A DNA stretch of 10,374 nt, from assembly GCA_947629635.1 (NCBI GenBank), contig CANREO010000027.1:1-10374 (forward strand). The letters are read 5' to 3'. Origin of the DNA: an uncultured Clostridia bacterium (GTDB lineage Bacteria; Bacillota; Clostridia; Christensenellales; CAG-917). Positions 1 to 6,824 of the stretch are shown here, piece by piece. Each line of letters begins with the position of its first letter. Position 1 is the stretch's first letter. The notes beneath the pieces are model-generated. The model saw only the letters and a list, made by a program, of their open reading frames with translations, was not told the origin of the DNA and searched no databases. The position numbers and the translations under genes were made by a program.

Positions 1-426
1 AGCGTTTTAAACTTGCTGGAGGACAGTGGCGCTTACATAAAAAACATAGATATAAAAAAGAGTAAGTTGAAATGGGCGAAAGAACACAAAGAGGCAGTTA
101 ACGAAGCTCTTTTGTATTATAAAATAGCGTTTGACGTTTTTTATGAGGTTTCGAGCGGCCTGAATTCCGATGAGCTGGGATTGAATGACGCATCCGTAAA
201 AATTGCAGTGCTCAGGCATAGACTGGAAGACATCAAAACGCAATTTTTCAGTGCGGTCGGCGACGCCGACAGCGAACAGTTGACGCAAGTGAAACTTGCC
301 CTTGTTACGGCGCTCGCTCTCGCGGACAACATCGTTTTTTCGTCTCAAGCAAGGGCGTGCGCGTATATACGATATCAACTCGTTCAACTCGTATTATGCA
401 GGCAGGCGCTCATGAACGTCATTTGA
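1..426 (+). CDS. C-terminal part of an unidentified helical protein (5' end outside the window)
   Basis: The reading frame is open from base 1 and stops at TGA 424-426, so about 141 residues of a longer protein are visible. The first in-frame start-like codon (TTG at 13) has no ribosome binding site, so the true start probably lies upstream. The visible part looks almost wholly alpha-helical, with no signal peptide, membrane segment or metal motif. It ends in two long amphipathic helices rich in Ala, Leu, Gln and Val. The helix layout and its place just before dnaX vaguely resemble the C-terminal collar domain of a clamp-loader delta-prime subunit (HolB). No diagnostic motif is present in this fragment, so that is only a suggestion. 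The next gene starts 75 nt downstream behind its own promoter. Confidence 0.6.
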   Translation, partial: SVLNLLEDSGAYIKNIDIKKSKLKWAKEHKEAVNEALLYYKIAFDVFYEVSSGLNSDELGLNDASVKIAVLRHRLEDIKTQFFSAVGDADSEQLTQVKLALVTALALADNIVFSSQARACAYIRYQLVQLVLCRQALMNVI

Positions 427-465
427 AGCGGCTACGGACATCGGGCATTTTTGATTTATTTATTC

Positions 466-494
466 TTGCCATAAAAGAGATAATAGTATATAAT
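466..494 (+). promoter_or_regulatory. Sigma-A-type promoter of dnaX, predicted leaderless
   Basis: The -35 box TTGCCA (466-471), a 17-bp spacer and a perfect -10 box TATAAT (489-494) lie immediately before dnaX. Seven bases separate the -10 box from the ATG at 502, so the expected transcription start falls on or next to the start codon. No Shine-Dalgarno sequence is present. Confidence 0.7.
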
Positions 495-501
495 ATCTGA
501 T

Positions 502-1989
502 ATGGCATACGTATCTTTATATCGCAAATACCGTCCGACTACCTTTGACAAAGTCATCGGGCAGGATCACATTGTGCGGACGCTCAAAAACCAAATAGCA
601 ACGGATTCCGTCGGTCATGCTTACATTTTTACGGGTACGAGGGGAACGGGAAAGACATCTGTCGCAAAGATCTTTGCGAGGGCCGTCAATTGCCTTCACC
701 CCGTAGACGGCTCGCCGTGCGGCAAGTGCGAGCATTGTTTGGAGCTTGCCTCGCCCGGCAATTTCGACATTGTCGAAATGGACGCGGCTTCAAATAACTC
801 CGTCGACCAGATCCGCGAACTTACGGACAAAATTAATTTTGCGCCTACCGTCGGAAGGTATAAAGTGTACATCGTCGACGAAGTGCATATGCTTTCGAAG
901 GCTGCGTTCAACGCCCTTTTAAAGACGCTTGAAGAGCCTCCGGCGCACGCGATATTTATATTGGCAACGACGGAAGTGCACCAGATACCGGCAACGATTC
1001 TTTCAAGGTGTTTGAGATTCGATTTCAGGCTTGTGCCGACTTCGGTGATAGCTAAGAGGCTCGGCGAGATTTTTGAAGATATAGGGGTCAAGTGCGAAAA
1101 AGAGGCGGCCAATCTCATTGCCAATGCCGGCGGCGGAAGCGTGCGAGACGCTCTGTCCGTTGCGGATATGTGCGTGAGTTATTGCAGCGGCAACATCACT
1201 TACAGCGGCGTGCTCGAGGTCTTGGGAGCGGCAGATCCTCAAAAACTTGTCGAACTTTCGTCTCATCTTATCGACGGAAATGTTGAGGAGGCGCTTAAAT
1301 GCGTTGCAAATCTCAGCGAACTTGGCAAAAGCGTGCCAATACTTGCCGGCGATCTCGCGAATATGTTTAAAAACATGCTTTATATAAAGCATTGTTCTGA
1401 CGCAAAGCAACTTTTGAGTTTGCCCACCGATATGTATGACAGTCTCAAATCGCTGGCTGACAAGGGTACTTCGCAAAAATTGCTGAATGTCATGCGAACT
1501 TTGAGCGGCCTCGAAGGGGAATTCAGATATTCTTCGCAACACAGGATAATTTTCGAGAGCGCGATCGTCACCGTATGCTTGGACGGCGGCGATGATCGAC
1601 TGGAGAAGTTGGAACAAAGGGTCGCGCGGCTGGAAAGGTCGCCGGGCGCGCGAAATTTTGACGCCCCACCTGTCATAATGGATGCGAGGCAGGTGTGGAT
1701 CCATGTAGCATCCTATCTTAAGTCAAAGCATTATGATTTGGTGGTTTTGGCGGCGCAGGACGCGCAATTGGAGATGAATGACAAAGAGTTTATCTTCAAT
1801 GTTCCCGACAGTTCGTCTATGCGCATATTCAACGACAAGAGCAACCGCGACGCGATAAACGCGGCTTTTGCCTCGGTAAAGGAGGCGGAGGGCAGGACTC
1901 CGGTTTTCAAAGAGGTGATGCATCTCGGCGAGGATAAAGCGCTGCCCTATATAAAAGAAATGTTCGGCAATATGCTTGAACTCAACTGA
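502..1989 (+). CDS. dnaX: DNA polymerase III subunit gamma/tau
   Basis: This is the ATPase of the clamp loader, which opens the beta sliding clamp and places it on primed DNA during replication. The 495-aa protein shows the family layout: Walker A at 45-52 (GTRGTGKT), a four-cysteine zinc module (C64, C73, C76, C79), Walker B DE at 126-127, sensor 1 near 154-158, the SRC arginine-finger motif at 168-170 and sensor-2 R215 in GGSVRDALS. The collar domain runs to about 365. A short coiled linker (about 365-385) leads into a C-terminal domain from about 395. It is shorter than many tau proteins because the proline-rich linker is almost absent. I saw no convincing slippery site for a separate gamma form. 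The ATG at 502 has no Shine-Dalgarno sequence but sits 7 nt after a strong -10 box. The next gene follows after 26 nt and is probably co-transcribed. Confidence 0.97.
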   Translation: MAYVSLYRKYRPTTFDKVIGQDHIVRTLKNQIATDSVGHAYIFTGTRGTGKTSVAKIFARAVNCLHPVDGSPCGKCEHCLELASPGNFDIVEMDAASNNSVDQIRELTDKINFAPTVGRYKVYIVDEVHMLSKAAFNALLKTLEEPPAHAIFILATTEVHQIPATILSRCLRFDFRLVPTSVIAKRLGEIFEDIGVKCEKEAANLIANAGGGSVRDALSVADMCVSYCSGNITYSGVLEVLGAADPQKLVELSSHLIDGNVEEALKCVANLSELGKSVPILAGDLANMFKNMLYIKHCSDAKQLLSLPTDMYDSLKSLADKGTSQKLLNVMRTLSGLEGEFRYSSQHRIIFESAIVTVCLDGGDDRLEKLEQRVARLERSPGARNFDAPPVIMDARQVWIHVASYLKSKHYDLVVLAAQDAQLEMNDKEFIFNVPDSSSMRIFNDKSNRDAINAAFASVKEAEGRTPVFKEVMHLGEDKALPYIKEMFGNMLELN

Positions 1990-2015
1990 CTTATATTTTA
2001 TCGGAGGATATATTT

Positions 2016-2894
2016 ATGGCATACGGAGGCGGATTCGGCGGCGGCAATATGCAGCAGCTCATGAAGCAAGCTCAACAAATGCAAAGAAAATTGCAAGAGG
2101 CCCAACAACAGATCGCCGAGACCGAGGTCACCGGCAAGGCGGCGGGAGGTTTGGTCGAGGTGACGATGATGGCAAATAAGCAGCCTGTCGCAGTCACTAT
2201 CAAGCCGGAGGCAGTGGACCCAGACGACATCGAAATGCTCGAGGATATGGTGCTTGCCGCGTTGAACGATGCCGTAAAGCAGGCGGACGCGGAGCCGGAC
2301 TGTTTTGATATGAAATACATTGAACCTTTGGCAAGACTTATCGCAGAGTTGAGCAAGTTGCCGTCAGTCGGCGAAAAGACGGCGGCGCGATATGCCTATG
2401 CCATTTTGAACGGGCCGGAAGAGGACGCTAAGGCCCTCATCGACGCCATAAAGGACGTCAGGGAAAACGTACACTTTTGCAGGATCTGCGGCAACTATTC
2501 TGAAGGGGAGATCTGTCACATCTGCGAGGAACGAAAGTCCGACGTCATATGCGTGGTTAAGGAGCCTAAGGATATCGTCGCTCTCGAAAAGGTGAAAGAT
2601 TTCAAGGGAGTATATCATGTGCTCGGAGGGGTTATTTCGCCTCTTGAACACGTTGGCCCCAACGACCTACGCATATCGGAGTTACTTGCCCGTCTCGACG
2701 GCGTGCGCGAAGTAATACTTGCGACAAATCCCGACGTCGAAGGCGAAGCGACGGCGCTATATCTTGCAAGATTGATAAAGCCGCTCGGCATAAAATGCAC
2801 AAGGATAGCTCGCGGCCTGCCTGAAGGCAGCGTGATAGAATATGCCGACGAGAGCACTTTGTCAAGAGCGCTCAGTAGCAGAGTGGAATTGTAA
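2016..2894 (+). CDS. recR: Fused nucleoid-associated protein YbaB/EbfC and recombination mediator RecR
   Basis: One uninterrupted 292-aa frame joins two proteins normally encoded by adjacent genes. Residues 1 to about 93 are YbaB/EbfC, a small DNA-binding nucleoid protein: a Gly-rich start, a Met/Gln-rich helix (11-36), the conserved GKAAGGLVEV strand and an acidic DPDDIEMLEDMVL helix. The usual 15-20-residue YbaB tail (Gly- and Leu-rich) is absent. Residues 99-292 form a full RecR, which with RecF/RecO loads RecA on gapped DNA. They contain a helix-hairpin-helix (LPSVGEKTAAR, 115-125), a zinc finger (C155, C158, C167, C170), a Toprim domain from about 177 (ATNPDVEGEATALYLAR, 236-252) and the C-terminal RIARGLPEGS segment. 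The ATG at 2310 would be a normal RecR start but has no close ribosome binding site. The fusion itself has GGAGG at 2003-2007, 8 nt before its ATG. A terminator follows. Confidence 0.92.
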   Translation: MAYGGGFGGGNMQQLMKQAQQMQRKLQEAQQQIAETEVTGKAAGGLVEVTMMANKQPVAVTIKPEAVDPDDIEMLEDMVLAALNDAVKQADAEPDCFDMKYIEPLARLIAELSKLPSVGEKTAARYAYAILNGPEEDAKALIDAIKDVRENVHFCRICGNYSEGEICHICEERKSDVICVVKEPKDIVALEKVKDFKGVYHVLGGVISPLEHVGPNDLRISELLARLDGVREVILATNPDVEGEATALYLARLIKPLGIKCTRIARGLPEGSVIEYADESTLSRALSSRVEL

Positions 2895-2911
2895 TTTGAA
2901 AATCGAATAAT

Positions 2912-2938
2912 AAAAGTTTGGCAACTGCCAAGCTTTTT
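2912..2938. terminator. Bidirectional intrinsic terminator
   Basis: An 11-bp stem (one T-G wobble) with the loop AACT is followed by TTTTT on the + strand. On the minus strand the mirrored run ends in TTTTATTATT. It closes the dnaX-ybaB/recR operon and, from the other side, the DivIVA-like gene ending at 2949. Confidence 0.85.
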
Positions 2939-2948
2939 ATGATTAAAG

Positions 2949-3608
2949 TCATAGCGGACTCAACCCGAGAGATCTGCATATTTCTGCCAAACTTTCTTTG
3001 GGATGGGTGGCGTCTTCCAAGGAAAATGTCGAGGCAGCGGTCTTTTTTTCCGCGTCCTTGAGCGATTTGACCTTAAGTTCCGACGATTTATTTTGCGTTT
3101 CTAGTTGCTGTTTTGTCAGCCTATCCACTTCGCTCAAAAAATACTGCTCCATCTCATCGGTGTTTGCGCCTTTTGACAGGGAAAAGTCCTGCGTCAAAAA
3201 TTTTTGGAGTTCCAATTGCGTGGATACGGCGACGCTTTCCATATTGAGCGCATCCTTGTCGAAATGATATCTTTCTTTAAGTTGTTCGTATGCGCTTGTC
3301 CATTTGGCGCGAAACAGCCTCAATCTGTCCAACTCCGCCTGATATCGTGCCTTGACGTCTTGCGTAAGGCGATCCGCGTTTTGAGTGGCGGCGACTATTG
3401 CGAGCTTTATGCTATCCTCTCTGTCTTTGAGTTGTTTCACTTCGTCGCTAAGCGCGTCGCATCGACACCCGAGCGTCTGTATGCGCTCTTTTAAGCTTAG
3501 TTGCGTCTCGTCGGCTCGTGCTTTTTCCGCAGCGATGAAGCTTTCCACCTCATCTATTTTGTAGCCTCTTCGGCCAATTGAAAATCTTAAATTTTTTTTG
3601 CGTGTCAT
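2949..3608 (-). CDS. DivIVA-domain coiled-coil protein
   Basis: The 219-aa protein starts with a short DivIVA-like N-terminal motif (FSIGRRGYKIDEVESFI, 9-25), which in this family binds curved membrane and recruits partners at division sites or poles. A predicted coiled coil spans roughly 26-115, with the Ala/Gln-rich stretch typical of DivIVA relatives. A second helical part (about 150-190) and a Ser/Thr-rich tail follow. No membrane segment is seen. I placed the start at ATG 3608-3606 because AGGTGG lies just upstream and the DivIVA motif begins there. The frame stays open for 47 codons further upstream, but that stretch crosses a terminator hairpin and shows no family similarity. Which division or envelope role it plays cannot be told from sequence. 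No convincing -35/-10 pair was found. Confidence 0.8.
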   Translation of the reverse strand: MTRKKNLRFSIGRRGYKIDEVESFIAAEKARADETQLSLKERIQTLGCRCDALSDEVKQLKDREDSIKLAIVAATQNADRLTQDVKARYQAELDRLRLFRAKWTSAYEQLKERYHFDKDALNMESVAVSTQLELQKFLTQDFSLSKGANTDEMEQYFLSEVDRLTKQQLETQNKSSELKVKSLKDAEKKTAASTFSLEDATHPKESLAEICRSLGLSPL

Positions 3609-3690
3609 GTCCACCTCGAATGTGAATATTATGACGGCTTTACAAACGAATATGTTCGGAAAAATTGTCTTAATAGGATATTTTATGTCT

Positions 3691-3725
3691 AAAATACATA
3701 AGCCGTGCAATTTGCACGACTTATG
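3691..3725 (-). terminator. Terminator of the 44-aa miniprotein gene
   Basis: A 29-nt dyad (3697-3725) has arms CATAAG and CGTGCAA, interrupted by a single mismatch, around a one-base centre. Read on the minus strand it is followed by TATTTTAG. It lies 23 nt after the stop codon of the miniprotein gene and before the DivIVA-like gene, so the two are probably separate transcripts. The T run is imperfect, so termination may be partial. Confidence 0.65.
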
Positions 3726-3748
3726 CGTAGAGGTCAATGAACATGACA

Positions 3749-3883
3749 TTACAAGATGATGTCTTCGATTTTGTTTACAAAAGCGCGTTTTGCTTTTTTA
3801 AGCGAATGGTTTGACGAACTGCAATACAAGGCAGTGGCAGTGACTATTCCGAGCATAGCGCCTATCATAAGCGAATGTTTCAT
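3749..3883 (-). CDS. 44-aa membrane-anchored miniprotein
   Basis: This short gene starts at ATG 3883-3881 with a perfect AGGAGG ribosome binding site 6 nt upstream and ends at TAA 3751-3749. The protein begins MKHSLMIGAMLGIVTATALY, one short Gly/Ala-containing hydrophobic segment (about residues 5-21). A Ser-rich turn (22-24) and a basic amphipathic C-terminal helix (KKAKRAFVNKIEDII) follow. This layout matches the many small YtxH-like or unclassified single-pass proteins of Clostridia, whose function is mostly unknown. A terminator hairpin follows. The upstream region (3884-4017) is shared with the divergent lipoprotein gene, but I found no convincing promoter on this strand. Confidence 0.75.
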   Translation of the reverse strand: MKHSLMIGAMLGIVTATALYCSSSNHSLKKAKRAFVNKIEDIIL

Positions 3884-3982
3884 ATTTGTCCTCCTGATTT
3901 TATTGTGCGACGAAAGGGAAAATAGATGTATGGGAAATATTGTATGCGTAGATTATGGGCGGATCCTTTATAAAATTACTTA

Positions 3983-4011
3983 TTGACAATGGCGCCTGAA
4001 AATTTTATCAT
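3983..4011 (+). promoter_or_regulatory. Sigma-A-type promoter of the lipoprotein gene, predicted leaderless
   Basis: A perfect -35 box TTGACA (3983-3988), a 17-bp spacer and the -10 box TATCAT (4006-4011) end 6 nt before the ATG at 4018. The expected transcription start is the A of the start codon. No Shine-Dalgarno sequence fits in the remaining bases. Confidence 0.75.
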
Positions 4012-4017
4012 ATAACT

Positions 4018-4455
4018 ATGAAAACCAAAAAGTTTATCAAAATTTTATGCGCTGTTTTGATCGTCGTTGCTTTGACAGTTTCGCTTACGGCTTGTCTTAG
4101 GATAGGCATGCGCAAGGATTATATCGAAAAACGGCTGAATAAGGCCGGTGCGACAATAAATCATCAGCGTACCTCTCCTATGACCGAAGACGGGCAGAAT
4201 GCTTATAACATCGAAGATATAATGCTCGCCAAACTAGAGGTGGCCGACGGCCCTAATGACGACGGCGAAAAGCATGAGGATGAACTTTATATCTTTTTCT
4301 GCGGCAATTCGGAAAGCGCAGGTTGGGTGGAGGAGCAATGCAAATCCTATAGAGATGCAAATAAAGAGCAACATCCCAATTGGGACGTCTACAGACAGGA
4401 CGAGACCGTGATGATAGGGCACTATAAAATATTGACTATAGTCAGAACCTATTAA
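4018..4455 (+). CDS. Small hypothetical lipoprotein
   Basis: The 145-aa product begins with a basic N-terminus (MKTKKFIKI), a hydrophobic core (about 9-22) and a lipobox LTAC with the modified cysteine at C26, so it should be a membrane-attached lipoprotein outside the cytoplasm. The mature part is hydrophilic, with an acidic patch (DGPNDDGEKHEDE, about 78-90). It ends in a strand-helix-strand pattern (YIFFCGNSESAGWVEEQCK followed by WDVYRQDETVMIGHYKILTIV). A similar arrangement occurs in other uncharacterised clostridial lipoproteins. I recognise no specific family. The gene is monocistronic: its own promoter lies directly in front and a strong terminator follows at 4508. There is no ribosome binding site. 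Confidence 0.8.
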   Translation: MKTKKFIKILCAVLIVVALTVSLTACLRIGMRKDYIEKRLNKAGATINHQRTSPMTEDGQNAYNIEDIMLAKLEVADGPNDDGEKHEDELYIFFCGNSESAGWVEEQCKSYRDANKEQHPNWDVYRQDETVMIGHYKILTIVRTY

Positions 4456-4507
4456 AAGCGGAGCGTAATTTTAAGATATATCGGATAGAAACAAGCATAT
4501 AGCTTAT

Positions 4508-4539
4508 ATGAAAAGAGAGCCGATGGGCTCTCTTTTCAT
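4508..4539. terminator. Bidirectional intrinsic terminator between convergent genes
   Basis: Perfect 14-bp arms flank the loop GATG. The A/T ends of the stem supply a CTCTTTTCAT tail on both strands. It terminates the lipoprotein gene (+) and the protease gene (-). Confidence 0.88.
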
Positions 4540-4593
4540 TCAGCCTTAAGGGGAGGATTAATCGGCTGAATATATATTTGCGCAAAGCAAATA

Positions 4594-5703
4594 TCAATTG
4601 TTGTAGACAAATTTGCATAGATCCAATATATTTAGTTGCGTTTTCGGATGCCCCGTTTGTCCGATGTAGCTCGGGTTGCATACCCATTGCAGGAAATTAT
4701 ACAAAGTGCCGGCCGATACGGCGAAACCCATGTTGTCTATATCCGTATTTACGAGTTTGGATTCGCTCACGCCGACTACTACGCCGGCTTTGTTTATCAT
4801 CGGTCCTCCACTGTTGCCGCCGTTCAGCGCCGCGTCGGTGAGGATAAATTCGCCGTAACTCAAATCTTGTTTGAGATCTTCGACGCCGGTTTGAGAGACG
4901 GTGCCGGTCGTGATGCTGTTGTTCGTGCCCATTCCTTCCGGATTGCCGATCAGCGCAATCTCACTGCCCCTTTGTATAAAGTCCGTTTGCGCAAGACGTA
5001 AGGATGGATGCAACTCGTTTGAAGGTTGTTCGGCATTTGAAATGCGCAAGATCGCAAGGTCGGATTGTTTGTTTCCGAACAGATCCAATCCATCTTGTTT
5101 ATAGCTACCGTATGCCACTATTTGGCAGTTGAAATATTTTGATTCGCCTTCAAAAAACGCGATGATCTTGCCATATTCGGCAAGCTGAGATCTTTGATTG
5201 ATGTAGGTCACACAGTGCGCGTTGGTCACCATATAGCGCATCGGATTGGCGCTGTCGGCATCGGTGATTAGAAATGCCGACGCCAAACCGTAACTTTTGG
5301 AAACAGAGGATTCATACATACATATCCTTGCGACGCTGCCTGTATATTTATTTGCGATCTCGCCGATTGAAGCTGTCAAACTTTCCATAACGCTGTTTTT
5401 TACAGTGTCCTTTATGTCTTCGGTTATGCCCGAATCGGACAGCGTATCGGCAATGGCATTGCCGTACTCTTCGCGCATCTGTTCGCTGATAAGTTCGGCG
5501 TACTCTTTGGATATAGAAGTTTTCAAAGTTGCAAGCACAATCACGTTTACAACAACCAAAATACTCATAAATACTGCCACTACGATGCTTATTATGAGCG
5601 CCGCATTCGGGCTTTTTTTCTTAGGATTCGGCGTATGATAAATTGGAGTGCGTTCAGGTTCGGGTGCTCTTTGGTCGTCGAAAAAATTATAAAAATCGTC
5701 CAT
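4594..5703 (-). CDS. Membrane-anchored trypsin-like serine protease without PDZ domain (HtrA-like)
   Basis: The 369-aa protein has a cytoplasmic N-terminus (1-33) with an acidic, aromatic start (MDDFYNFFDD) and a Pro-rich linker. One membrane helix follows (about 34-59), then a helical stalk (about 65-120), then a chymotrypsin-fold protease domain facing outward. The catalytic triad is visible: H163 in VTNAHCV, D215 in QSDLAILRI and S298 in NGGNSGGPM, with the usual IGNPEG strand near 252-257. HtrA/DegP proteins normally carry one or two PDZ domains after the protease; here the chain ends about 70 residues after the active serine, with none. A role in cutting envelope or misfolded proteins is inferred. 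GAGG lies 6 nt before the ATG. A small hairpin (4574-4594) overlaps the stop codon, and the main terminator lies at 4539-4508. Confidence 0.9.
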   Translation of the reverse strand: MDDFYNFFDDQRAPEPERTPIYHTPNPKKKSPNAALIISIVVAVFMSILVVVNVIVLATLKTSISKEYAELISEQMREEYGNAIADTLSDSGITEDIKDTVKNSVMESLTASIGEIANKYTGSVARICMYESSVSKSYGLASAFLITDADSANPMRYMVTNAHCVTYINQRSQLAEYGKIIAFFEGESKYFNCQIVAYGSYKQDGLDLFGNKQSDLAILRISNAEQPSNELHPSLRLAQTDFIQRGSEIALIGNPEGMGTNNSITTGTVSQTGVEDLKQDLSYGEFILTDAALNGGNSGGPMINKAGVVVGVSESKLVNTDIDNMGFAVSAGTLYNFLQWVCNPSYIGQTGHPKTQLNILDLCKFVYNN

Positions 5704-5736
5704 ACTTTGCCTCGTTTTACTGAGAATTTTTCTATT

Positions 5737-5765
5737 ATTATATATTATTAGTATCGCTCATTAAA
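5737..5765 (-). promoter_or_regulatory. Possible promoter of the protease gene
   Basis: On the minus strand a perfect -10 box TATAAT (5742-5737) lies 33 nt before the ATG. A poor -35 box TTTAAT (5765-5760) sits at 17-bp spacing. The region is very AT-rich, so chance matches are likely. Confidence 0.35.
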
Positions 5766-5771
5766 CTAATA
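5746..5771. repeat. Inverted repeat between divergent protease and degV genes
   Basis: TATTAGT (5746-5752) and ACTAATA (5765-5771) form a 7-bp inverted repeat with a 12-base centre. It lies over the candidate -35 region of the protease promoter, where a repressor could act. In an AT-rich stretch this may be coincidence. Confidence 0.3.
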
Positions 5772-5825
5772 TTAAAAGTTGAAATTTTTATTGTTAATGC
5801 GCATTTATGCTCAAATGCAATATTG

Positions 5826-5854
5826 TTGACAAAATTTACGCCATCGGCTAAAAT
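5826..5854 (+). promoter_or_regulatory. Sigma-A-type promoter of the degV family gene
   Basis: A perfect -35 box TTGACA (5826-5831), a 17-bp spacer and the -10 box TAAAAT (5849-5854). The expected start lies near 5861, leaving about 20 nt of leader that contains the ribosome binding site GGGAGG (5870-5875). Confidence 0.75.
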
Positions 5855-5880
5855 TATAGCATGAAATTTGGGAGGTGCAT

Positions 5881-6744
5881 ATGGCAGCTACGATTTTTTG
5901 CGATACGGATTGCGAACTTTGGTACACAAAGGCCAGGGAGTACGATCTGAATGTAATAAGAATGCCTTACATAATCGACGGTAAGGAATACCTTTGCGAC
6001 CTCGGTGAAAACACCGACATGAAAAAGTTTTATGATACTATGAGAGGCGGCGCTTCCGCGTCAACGGCGGGACTGAACGCAGAAATTTATTATGACTATT
6101 TTAAGCCATATTTCGAAAAGGGAGACGACATTTTGTATGTCGCGTTTGGTTCCAGACTCTCAAAGACATTTGATTATCTCGACCTTGCTTTAAATCGTTT
6201 GAACACGGAGTATCCAGGCGTCAAATTTCGCAAGTTCGATACGATGAACATTTGCATGGGCGCGGGTCTGCTGGTATATCTGGCAGCGAAATTTTTCAGA
6301 GAAAACGGAGAGGATGTCGACAAAACCTACGAATATCTTGAAAAGATAGTCGATCGCGTCAAGATTTACTTTATCGTAGAAAATATGAAATACCTTGCTC
6401 GCGGCGGAAGGATCTCGCCGGCAAAGGCGAAGATAGGCAACTTAATGAATATTAAGCCGGTGCTTACAATAAAGGACGGCGTAGTCGATGTGGATTCAAA
6501 GCAAAACGGTCTCAAAAAAGCCAACAATTATATTTTGGATCGTTTTGAGGCGCTATACGCTCCGTTTGACGGCGCGCCTGTTGTGATAGTGGACGCGGAC
6601 AATAAGGAAGCCGCCGACGCTTTGGAGGCGCGAGTGAGAGAGATCAAGCCCGACGCCGAAATTTGGCGTCAACCTATCGGCCCCGTCATCGGCTGCCATA
6701 CAGGTCCGGGCGCAGTAGGCATCATCTTTCCGATAGAAGCATAA
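5881..6744 (+). CDS. DegV family protein (fatty acid-binding, FakB-like)
   Basis: DegV proteins bind one fatty acid in a deep pocket; FakB members present it to the kinase FakA for phosphorylation and use in phospholipid synthesis. The 287-aa sequence is full length. It shows the N-terminal strand with TD (IFCDTDCE, where relatives usually have TDST), the IIDGKEY segment (31-37), the AST motif (60-62), GSRLSKTF (90-97, usually SGT), the conserved YFIVENMKYLARGGRIS (163-179), NIKPVLTIKDG (190-200) and the C-terminal GPVIGCHTGPGAVGI (267-281). The replaced Asp-Ser-Thr and SGT positions may alter lipid choice. I chose ATG 5881 because GGAGG (5871-5875) lies 5 nt upstream. The in-frame GTG at 5875 overlaps that site and is unlikely. 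No fakA-type kinase gene is in the window. A terminator follows at 6778. Confidence 0.92.
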   Translation: MAATIFCDTDCELWYTKAREYDLNVIRMPYIIDGKEYLCDLGENTDMKKFYDTMRGGASASTAGLNAEIYYDYFKPYFEKGDDILYVAFGSRLSKTFDYLDLALNRLNTEYPGVKFRKFDTMNICMGAGLLVYLAAKFFRENGEDVDKTYEYLEKIVDRVKIYFIVENMKYLARGGRISPAKAKIGNLMNIKPVLTIKDGVVDVDSKQNGLKKANNYILDRFEALYAPFDGAPVVIVDADNKEAADALEARVREIKPDAEIWRQPIGPVIGCHTGPGAVGIIFPIEA

Positions 6745-6777
6745 TAAGCGCACAAGTTATATTGCGACAAAATATAA

Positions 6778-6795
6778 GCCGCCCAAACGGGCGGC
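6778..6795. terminator. Bidirectional terminator hairpin
   Basis: GCCGCCC and GGGCGGC form a perfect 7-bp GC stem around AAAC. The + strand continues ATTATTATATT and the minus strand TTATATTTTG. It separates the convergent degV gene and the three-helix membrane protein gene. The T tracts are interrupted by A. Confidence 0.8.
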
Positions 6796-6824
6796 ATTAT
6801 TATATTCCGTTTATCTTCAAGTTT

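Noticed and set aside
1003..1704. 233-codon minus-strand open frame
   Set aside because: It lies wholly opposite dnaX, has no ribosome binding site and no recognisable domain; it mirrors dnaX codon use.
3609..3749. 47-codon N-terminal extension of the DivIVA-like gene in the same open frame
   Set aside because: It crosses the miniprotein's terminator hairpin, has no ribosome binding site at its ATG and lacks family similarity. The internal ATG at 3608 has a ribosome binding site and starts the conserved motif.
3756..3986. 76-codon plus-strand open frame
   Set aside because: It runs opposite the 44-aa miniprotein, which has the better ribosome binding site, composition and terminator.
4574..4594. 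Hairpin with arms ATATTTGC/GCAAATAT at the protease stop codon
   Set aside because: The stem is AT-rich with no T tract, and the strong 14-bp bidirectional terminator nearby already explains termination.
4636..5001. 121-codon plus-strand open frame
   Set aside because: It lies opposite the protease catalytic domain and has no ribosome binding site or family similarity.
5796..5805. Palindrome AATGCGCATT upstream of degV
   Set aside because: It is only 10 bp, is not repeated elsewhere in the region and matches no operator I recognise.
5875..5880. GTG start two codons upstream for the degV gene
   Set aside because: The GTG overlaps the GGAGG ribosome binding site; ATG 5881 is correctly spaced.
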